From: Candidatus Thorarchaeota archaeon
Lineage (GTDB): Archaea; Asgardarchaeota; Thorarchaeia; Thorarchaeales; Thorarchaeaceae
NCBI GenBank assembly: GCA_016840385.1
Contig: JAEOSL010000121.1
Span: 1-10,350 of the forward strand
Length of the DNA: 10,350 bases
Direction: 5' to 3'
The position numbers and the translations under genes were made by a program. The notes beneath the pieces were generated by a model. That model saw only the letters and a list, made by a program, of their open reading frames with translations. It did not search any database and was not told the origin of the DNA. Positions 6,196 through 10,350 of the stretch are shown here, piece after piece (position 1 is the first letter of the stretch; each line of letters begins with the position of its first letter).

Positions 6196-7833
6196 TCAGG
6201 TCCTCTTCTTCATATAGATAACAACAATAGCTACAAGGGCGACAGTCAAACCAATTCCTACGACTAAGAGTAGTGGATCTATTCCAAACGGAGTTCCACC
6301 TGTAGAAACTAAGAACTGAGTATATCCTGTGTAGTTACAACCAACCAAGATAACATATCCAGAGGAATCCAAATCTTCTGAAAGTGTAAAGAATGGATAG
6401 TTAACTAGCGTCTGCTCAGCTCCAATTGCGATCAACGAATCTAGTTCTACGCCACTTTCATCGAGAATAGATATTGCGTCTTTACTTCCAAGTCGAGGAC
6501 TCAAGCACTCCATACTCAGTGTGATGGTTACATTTTCGCCTGTGGTAACTCCACCGGTAATGCTTGTAGCTTCAAAGTCCACTCTAGGAGTCATCTCAAG
6601 AAGATAATCAAATGCACCAATGAGATCTTCCCACAAATCATTGATAGCTGACTCAGCTGGAGCAAAATAACCATAGATTCCCTTCCATTCACGAATGATA
6701 TGCGTGGAGTTATTTTCGATGATTACCATTGCTGCATCCTCGTGAACAGATGCGTTTGTGTAGACCTCGAATGTAATAGGTACTGTACATCCACGTTCTA
6801 CATACATCCATTCACCCCACCCACCTGCCAGAGCAGAAGAGATACGACTCTTACTACGCTCAGGATAACCTGCAATGTCATTGTAGCCATCAGGTAAAAT
6901 GTCGGTGTAGTCACTAGCAATCTGATAGTAAAGGGTTGGTTCTTGCCAGTTACCTACTCCATTTTGTGTAAAGTAGGTTGCATTGATTCCAGAGTGTACA
7001 GAATATGCCATCGCAAAACTATGATTCAACGCAAAGTCCCTGAAGGCCTGTGTTTCTGGTTCCGAGAATGGTGCTGAACCTCTGTACACTTGAGTCGTAA
7101 CGTCAGTTTCACCTTCGGCCCACCAGCTGGGATAATTACGATTTAGATCTACAAGTCCAATTTCATCCTCGTTTACTAAACCATCACCATCATCATCAAT
7201 TCCTTCATAGTAATAATAATCATAGTCATCGATATGGGGAATATCTGCAGGATTGTCTTTGGTGTAGACATAGAATTCAGAAATGTGGCCATCGCCATCA
7301 ACGTCGTTTGCAACATCCTCGCTGAATAATCCGTCCCCATCATTATCGTAGGGTCGTAGATTCTTCCTCAGCCAGTAATCATGGTCATTGACTACCACAT
7401 CAAGAGCATCAGGATTGATAGTCAAAATTACATAGATCTCCTGCGTATCGACATACTCGGTCAATTGCGCATCATTGCCATAACCATTTACCAATCGTAG
7501 AACAAATCGGAGAGCCATCTCAATGGATATTTGCTCACGACCATGATGATGTGCAACAACTAGAGTCTTAGCTTTCTGAACAGTATTTTGCCCATTCGTG
7601 ATTCGAATACTGGTGATGTTCTTTCCTTGGTAACTCTGACCAATTACTGTGATATCAACAAGTTCCTGTACACTTGAATGAATATTTTCTATTTCTTCAT
7701 CAACCTCTGCTGAATCATGCCATTGATTGTCGTATAAGAGGGTAACATTCTCCCACGTACGGGTTATTGATGGAACTACTACTTCAACGATGTTGGGTAC
7801 GTCATTACTGACCTCAGCAGCAGCTGTTCCCAT
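6196..7833 (-). CDS. Membrane-anchored M14 zinc carboxypeptidase with calcium-loop motifs
   Basis: A metallocarboxypeptidase that removes C-terminal residues from peptides outside the cell. Numbered from ATG 7833, the zinc site and catalytic residues are present. His97 and Glu100 lie in HHHGRE, His280 in SVHSG, the Asn-Arg pair in DLNRN (229-233), and the general base Glu356 in ITFEVY. Tyr323 matches the substrate-binding Tyr by spacing to GGWGEW. Three DxDGDG loops (163-173, 177-186, 213-223) are inserted between the zinc motif and DLNRN; such loops bind calcium and occur in exported M14 enzymes. A beta-domain (about 418-508), a membrane helix (about 518-540) and KKRT follow, so the enzyme faces outward like the protein at 2-1483. 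The first in-frame ATG falls at a signal-peptide cleavage region (TAAAEV), so the real N-terminus lies upstream, where the frame is broken (see 7834-7901). Confidence 0.92.
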   Translation of the reverse strand: MGTAAAEVSNDVPNIVEVVVPSITRTWENVTLLYDNQWHDSAEVDEEIENIHSSVQELVDITVIGQSYQGKNITSIRITNGQNTVQKAKTLVVAHHHGREQISIEMALRFVLRLVNGYGNDAQLTEYVDTQEIYVILTINPDALDVVVNDHDYWLRKNLRPYDNDGDGLFSEDVANDVDGDGHISEFYVYTKDNPADIPHIDDYDYYYYEGIDDDGDGLVNEDEIGLVDLNRNYPSWWAEGETDVTTQVYRGSAPFSEPETQAFRDFALNHSFAMAYSVHSGINATYFTQNGVGNWQEPTLYYQIASDYTDILPDGYNDIAGYPERSKSRISSALAGGWGEWMYVERGCTVPITFEVYTNASVHEDAAMVIIENNSTHIIREWKGIYGYFAPAESAINDLWEDLIGAFDYLLEMTPRVDFEATSITGGVTTGENVTITLSMECLSPRLGSKDAISILDESGVELDSLIAIGAEQTLVNYPFFTLSEDLDSSGYVILVGCNYTGYTQFLVSTGGTPFGIDPLLLVVGIGLTVALVAIVVIYMKKRT

Positions 7834-7901
7834 AGGAAGTATTGCAGCAGATATGATAAGAACTAGAATGAAAATATGATTTTTTGACGGTGTGATCTCA
7901 T
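7834..7901 (-). other. Displaced signal-peptide segment of the carboxypeptidase
   Basis: In the carboxypeptidase frame, the codons just before ATG 7833 read HIFILVLIISAAILP, a typical signal-peptide core running into MGTAAAEV. No ATG, GTG or TTG lies in that frame before the upstream TGA (7905-7903). An ATG at 7901, preceded by GAGGTGA, encodes MRSHRQK, an ideal basic N-region, but one base out of frame. A single extra A in the A6 run (plus-strand T6, 7880-7885) would join the two. This is a sequencing or assembly error, a true mutation, or slippage. Confidence 0.6.
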
Positions 7902-7987
7902 TTCACCTCGTTCTTACGAGATTGCAGACGACCGGACAATCATCTGAAATCTAGAGTACGGTTTCTACCTATATTCCGTATAATAGG
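7902..7987 (-). promoter_or_regulatory. Promoter, leader hairpin and Shine-Dalgarno of the carboxypeptidase
   Basis: A TATA-like CTATTATACGG (about 7977-7987, minus strand) predicts a start near 7957 and a leader of about 55 nt. The leader ends in CTCGT-AAGA-ACGAG followed by GTGA, a 5-bp hairpin extendable by U-G and A-U pairs. Its 3' arm contains part of the GAGGTGA SD. Base pairing could limit ribosome access. Confidence 0.4.
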
Positions 7988-8114
7988 GGTTTAGTTTCGC
8001 GTAACCTCTCTCTTTCTCTCAGAATGTTGCTAATTTTTCTCATGAATACCAACAAATTACAGTTATAACATATTAATTGATATTAGGATTGGGAATCAGA
8101 CACGCCAGAGTGTA

Positions 8115-8139
8115 TTTCATAGACCTATAGTTTATGAAA
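8115..8139 (+). promoter_or_regulatory. Operator-like palindrome upstream of the Cys-rich thioredoxin-like gene
   Basis: TTTCATA (8115-8121) and TATGAAA (8133-8139) form perfect 7-bp arms around an 11-nt spacer, with a further AC/GT pair inside. The centre, CTATAG, could itself be a TATA element, predicting a start near 8155; a bound repressor would then block it. A second TATA-like site is at about 8164-8171. Elsewhere in 7988-8185 I see only a pyrimidine tract (about 8004-8019) and AT-rich sequence, with no gene. Confidence 0.4.
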
Positions 8140-8206
8140 CCGATACTAGTGACATGTATGTTTTTCTAAATGTAAGTGATAATCGATGAAAGCTGAGGTC
8201 GAATCT

Positions 8207-8518
8207 ATGACAGATGTACAGACTGCTACACCATGTGGAAAATGTAGCTGTGTTATTATGTACAAGACCGAACAATGTGTCTTTTGTGATCCTGCAGCTA
8301 AGATTCTTGAAGACGCACTATCAAGTTTTGGTCTTCCCTCTAGTGCGGTCGTCGAGGTGGATGTAGAATCAGATGATCATTGTGGATGTGGTACAGAAGA
8401 TGTTTCCATGCTCCCCACAATCAAAATATGTGATGCAAGAATTACTGGTCTTCCAGATGAGCAAACTCTCAAAGATGCCGTACTCCGAGCAATCATGAAA
8501 GATTGCTTTTGTGAATAA
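8207..8518 (+). CDS. Cysteine-rich thioredoxin/glutaredoxin-fold protein
   Basis: A small cytosolic redox or metal-binding protein. I prefer ATG 8207, with GAGGT 7 nt upstream, giving 103 residues; an in-frame ATG at 8186 would add seven. The thioredoxin-like domain begins at VIMYKTEQCVFC: a beta strand, then the active-site CxxC (Cys24, Cys27) at the head of a helix. A strand with Asp (VVEVDVES) and the cis-Pro loop MLPTIKI (Pro70) follow. Six further cysteines form three clusters foreign to ordinary glutaredoxins: CGKCSC (10, 13, 15), CGCG (59, 61) and CFC (100, 102), plus Cys75, ten in all. Extra metal or Fe-S binding, or relay disulfides, are plausible inferences. No thioredoxin reductase is nearby. 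It is preceded by a palindrome and ends 7 nt from the convergent gene at 8526. Confidence 0.85.
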   Translation: MTDVQTATPCGKCSCVIMYKTEQCVFCDPAAKILEDALSSFGLPSSAVVEVDVESDDHCGCGTEDVSMLPTIKICDARITGLPDEQTLKDAVLRAIMKDCFCE

Positions 8519-8525
8519 TCACGTC

Positions 8526-9041
8526 TTACTCTTTCTTCCAAACGTATGTGAAATCACAACAATCGTCGCCATTCATCAGAGTCTTTTCTCGAACTAGTTT
8601 GATATTTGGATGATAGACATTTGCTGAAATAAAATCAAGATCACACATCGTAAGTAATCCTAGATGAGGGGCATCTAATTCGCGCATCATCTTGGCCCAG
8701 ATGCACTCCGTTACTTTGTAGGTAACGCTTTCTGCGTCATTACTGGTTGTTTCACATGTATGTGTCTTTGATACATGCTCAGAAACCCACATCTCATCCA
8801 TATGTTTCTTGAAATCTTCAAAATTAGTGATCTTGACTCCAGCATCTTCAAGATATTTCTTGAGCCCATCAACGGTTCTCTTTTCCGCCCACTCTCTGAG
8901 AATTGTGTGAGCTTTTTCCTTTCCTAGTACTCGCTCAAGTTCCCTCTGTAAAGCAACTTCCCCTGCCATTGAATCCTTGATGTACTGTCCATAGGTTATG
9001 TCAAGTTTCTCATCGAATTTGTGCGTCTTAGTGGTCGTCAT
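8526..9041 (-). CDS. L-2-amino-thiazoline-4-carboxylic acid hydrolase-like protein
   Basis: A 171-residue soluble protein of the ATC hydrolase-like family, named for an enzyme opening the thiazoline ring on a bacterial route to L-cysteine; most members are untested. The family pattern lies in the C-terminal half: TECIWA (111-116), then LGLLTMCDLDF (127-137), a His-Pro (144-145), and GDDCCDFTY (158-166). The conserved Cys and Asp residues are probable active-site or metal residues. The N-terminal half is helical. I place the start at ATG 9041, with AGAGG 7 nt upstream. The longer frame from TTG 9122 adds a poorly conserved 27-residue segment and would overlie the promoter. The actual substrate is uncertain. 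The cysteine-rich thioredoxin-like gene converges on its 3' end, which may be only positional. Confidence 0.8.
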   Translation of the reverse strand: MTTTKTHKFDEKLDITYGQYIKDSMAGEVALQRELERVLGKEKAHTILREWAEKRTVDGLKKYLEDAGVKITNFEDFKKHMDEMWVSEHVSKTHTCETTSNDAESVTYKVTECIWAKMMRELDAPHLGLLTMCDLDFISANVYHPNIKLVREKTLMNGDDCCDFTYVWKKE

Positions 9042-9054
9042 GGGTTGGCCTCTT

Positions 9055-9100
9055 TCTGCAATATTGTGCAGAGAAATGACGTAATGTTTGCATATTAGCT
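9055..9100 (-). promoter_or_regulatory. Promoter and inverted repeat of the ATC hydrolase-like gene
   Basis: On the minus strand AGCTAATATGCAAAC (9100-9086) is TATA-like and predicts a start near 9068. TCTGCA-N6-TGCAGA (9055-9072) overlaps that point. It could be an operator or a leader hairpin just before the AGAGG SD. It supports ATG 9041 over TTG 9122. Confidence 0.4.
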
Positions 9101-9127
9101 GGTTCATTAAAGCATTAATCAACCCAG

Positions 9128-9583
9128 TTAGAAATCAACACGAATAGTTTCCCAGCGAACTCGACCTTTTTCTACTGCTTCCTTGATTTTTCTCTCAGTG
9201 CGATTCAGTGTAGCATTTCCAGTCTTGATATCTGCAAGAACAACGGTAATCTCTTCATCAGAGTCGCCATCTTTCACCGCAGTATAACCATCAAAGATGA
9301 GGTAATCAATCGGAGCTCCAATGAAACGTGCATCAGAGGGATTATGTTTGAATACTTCAGGTACCATTGGGACCATGTGTTCAGCAATCTTTCCCTTGAT
9401 GACATATCGACTTCTATCAGCAGCGTCCTTTCTCACTGAAGATTCCTGTTCAGCCCAGGTTTGACGAAACTCCTTTTCCACCATCGAAATTCTATGCCGA
9501 AGTTGCATTCTCATAATCAAGTAGACAGAAGCTGCAATGACTAGGCCAATGAAGAGTCCAATCAGCGTTTCACTAAGAGCCAT
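9128..9583 (-). CDS. Membrane-anchored endonuclease related to archaeal Holliday junction resolvase
   Basis: A 151-residue member of the COG4741/PF10107-type family of predicted nucleases. Residues 5-24 form a single membrane helix, and about 25-55 a charged, probably coiled, linker. The PD-(D/E)xK-like core follows: GKIAEHMVP with Glu68, then RFIGAPIDYLIFDG with Asp93, then the strand VVLADIKTG with Asp118 and Lys120, and the closing helix and RVRWETI. As I recall the family, the third motif is usually E-x-K; here it is D-x-K, still compatible with metal binding. Activity of the family is predicted rather than shown, to my knowledge. The ATG at 9583 is fixed by a TATA-like box about 26 nt upstream, implying a leaderless transcript. 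The next gene has its own promoter 28 nt beyond this stop. Confidence 0.85.
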   Translation of the reverse strand: MALSETLIGLFIGLVIAASVYLIMRMQLRHRISMVEKEFRQTWAEQESSVRKDAADRSRYVIKGKIAEHMVPMVPEVFKHNPSDARFIGAPIDYLIFDGYTAVKDGDSDEEITVVLADIKTGNATLNRTERKIKEAVEKGRVRWETIRVDF

Positions 9584-9603
9584 ACTAATTGAGGGATGTT
9601 ATA

Positions 9604-9613
9604 GCATATATTC
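9604..9613 (-). promoter_or_regulatory. TATA-like box of the endonuclease-related gene
   Basis: The minus strand reads GAATATATGC, centred near 9609. It is about 26 nt from the A of ATG 9583, the classic spacing for a leaderless archaeal mRNA. No SD is present. Confidence 0.55.
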
Positions 9614-9656
9614 TCAGGTAATAGCGGGGTATTCGCTGGAGAATACATTTCTAATG

Positions 9657-9690
9657 AAAAAAAAGGAGATGTGGGGGAACTAGTCCCCCC
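9657..9690 (-). terminator. Strong hairpin plus T8 terminator of the ECF S-component-like gene
   Basis: On the minus strand GGGGGA (9689-9684) pairs with TCCCCC (9678-9673) across a 5-nt loop. ACATCTCC and then eight T (9664-9657) follow. It starts 6 nt past the stop at 9696 and insulates the endonuclease promoter. Confidence 0.75.
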
Positions 9691-9695
9691 TAATT

Positions 9696-10292
9696 TTACT
9701 GTGGTCGAATCCTAGGTATCACCGAATGTATCAGAAGATGATAGATCCGGGCATACACTGGTGTCAGCAGGATAATTGTAGGTAATCCAGAGGTTACAAG
9801 CGGTAGCATAACGAATCCAAGTGCAACGAGTGTTGCATACGATTCCACAACCAGCCCTGCTGCTACAATAATCAACAATGTGAAGACAAACCCAACAACA
9901 GACAGAATTGTCAGTTTGAAGAGTGACTTACCATTGCTGAGGTCATATGTAGCAAGACCTGCAATTAGACCGAGTAGTCCGTATCCAATAGCAGGAAGAG
10001 TCATTGTGACCACTGCTCCATAGATTAGGAAATCAAACAGAACAGTTCCCAGATAACCTGTCAGAAAACCTGCAATTGGTCCTCGAATAGCACCAATAGT
10101 AGGTATGATAGCTAAAGCAGGTAGAAATCCGAACGGGAATAGATCAACCATCAGGTATGGTGCAGGAATCTGTGACACTAGAATGAACAACACAATCCCC
10201 ACAAGTGTATAGATTAGAGTCCATACAATTGCATCTGAGGTGTTCATCTGGAATTTCTCAAGTATTGTTGTTTTGGAAACTTCATCAGACAT
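9696..10292 (-). CDS. ECF transporter S-component-like integral membrane protein
   Basis: A 198-residue protein with about six membrane helices (about 22-40, 55-70, 72-92, 98-115, 125-148, 155-182) and short termini. Size and helix count fit the substrate-binding S components of energy-coupling factor vitamin and metal transporters. The stretch PFGFLPALAIIPTIGAIRG, then GPIAGFLTGYLG (71-82), resembles their conserved helix 2-3 region. No EcfT or EcfA partner lies in the window, so it would share a module encoded elsewhere, as in group II systems. The substrate cannot be read from sequence. The ATG at 10292 is preceded by GAGGTG with an 8-nt spacer. No TATA box is evident in the 58 bases left before the window edge, which hold only a CTAGATCTAG palindrome (10337-10346). 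Confidence 0.72.
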   Translation of the reverse strand: MSDEVSKTTILEKFQMNTSDAIVWTLIYTLVGIVLFILVSQIPAPYLMVDLFPFGFLPALAIIPTIGAIRGPIAGFLTGYLGTVLFDFLIYGAVVTMTLPAIGYGLLGLIAGLATYDLSNGKSLFKLTILSVVGFVFTLLIIVAAGLVVESYATLVALGFVMLPLVTSGLPTIILLTPVYARIYHLLIHSVIPRIRPQ

Positions 10293-10350
10293 TTTCTATA
10301 CACCTCACATTATCACCAGATTGTAGGTCCCCGGAGCTAGATCTAGAGTA

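Noticed and set aside
9042..9122. N-terminal extension of the ATC hydrolase-like protein from TTG 9122
   Set aside because: It would start only 6 nt from the upstream stop, lacks an SD, and covers a promoter-like region; ATG 9041 has AGAGG at good spacing.
10337..10346. CTAGATCTAG palindrome near the window edge
   Set aside because: A 10-bp palindrome with no partner, repeat or clear position relative to a promoter; too little context to call.

Overview
The window most likely comes from an archaeon, and an Asgard lineage (Thorarchaeota-like) is the best guess at moderate confidence. Three things point to archaea. Several genes have TATA-like boxes about 24-27 nt before the start codon, as in leaderless archaeal transcripts. 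Other starts carry GAGGTG-type Shine-Dalgarno (SD) sequences. The gene content includes a COG2521-type archaeal methyltransferase and a membrane-anchored endonuclease related to archaeal Holliday junction resolvases. The surface proteins with poly-Thr stalks and a single C-terminal membrane anchor ending in Lys/Arg are the main Asgard hint. No rRNA, tRNA, CRISPR array, insertion sequence or replication origin was seen.

Layout, left to right. A 5'-truncated surface protein runs on the plus strand (2-1483) and ends in a 25-Thr stalk, a membrane helix and a hairpin terminator. From 1608 to 4219 lies a minus-strand block of small, poorly characterised genes: a multi-pass membrane protein, a ParB/sulfiredoxin-fold protein, a disrupted paralogue, a Ser/Lys-rich protein, an unrecognised soluble protein (the intact paralogue) and a four-helix membrane protein. 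The last two form a tight operon. A divergent promoter region near 4259 separates this block from a plus-strand SAM-dependent methyltransferase (4328-5149), which converges on a minus-strand TPR protein (5170-6063). Next is a membrane-anchored M14 zinc carboxypeptidase on the minus strand (6196-7833), with a complete active site and three calcium-loop motifs. Its signal peptide is encoded just upstream but out of frame.

The 352-nt gap at 7834-8185 holds the carboxypeptidase promoter, an SD hairpin, the displaced signal-peptide segment and an operator-like palindrome. The palindrome precedes a plus-strand thioredoxin-fold protein with ten cysteines. The right end carries three minus-strand genes: an L-2-amino-thiazoline-4-carboxylate hydrolase-like protein, the endonuclease-related protein with a leaderless promoter, and an ECF-transporter S-component-like membrane protein followed by a strong hairpin plus T8 terminator.

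This is ordinary archaeal chromosome with mixed surface, redox and uptake functions; I see no defence system or mobile element. The items most worth a second look are the decaying paralogue at 2674-2960 (conserved protein sequence, many synonymous changes, then a stop and a frameshift), the frame break in an A6 run inside the carboxypeptidase signal peptide, and the ten-cysteine thioredoxin-like protein with its upstream palindrome.
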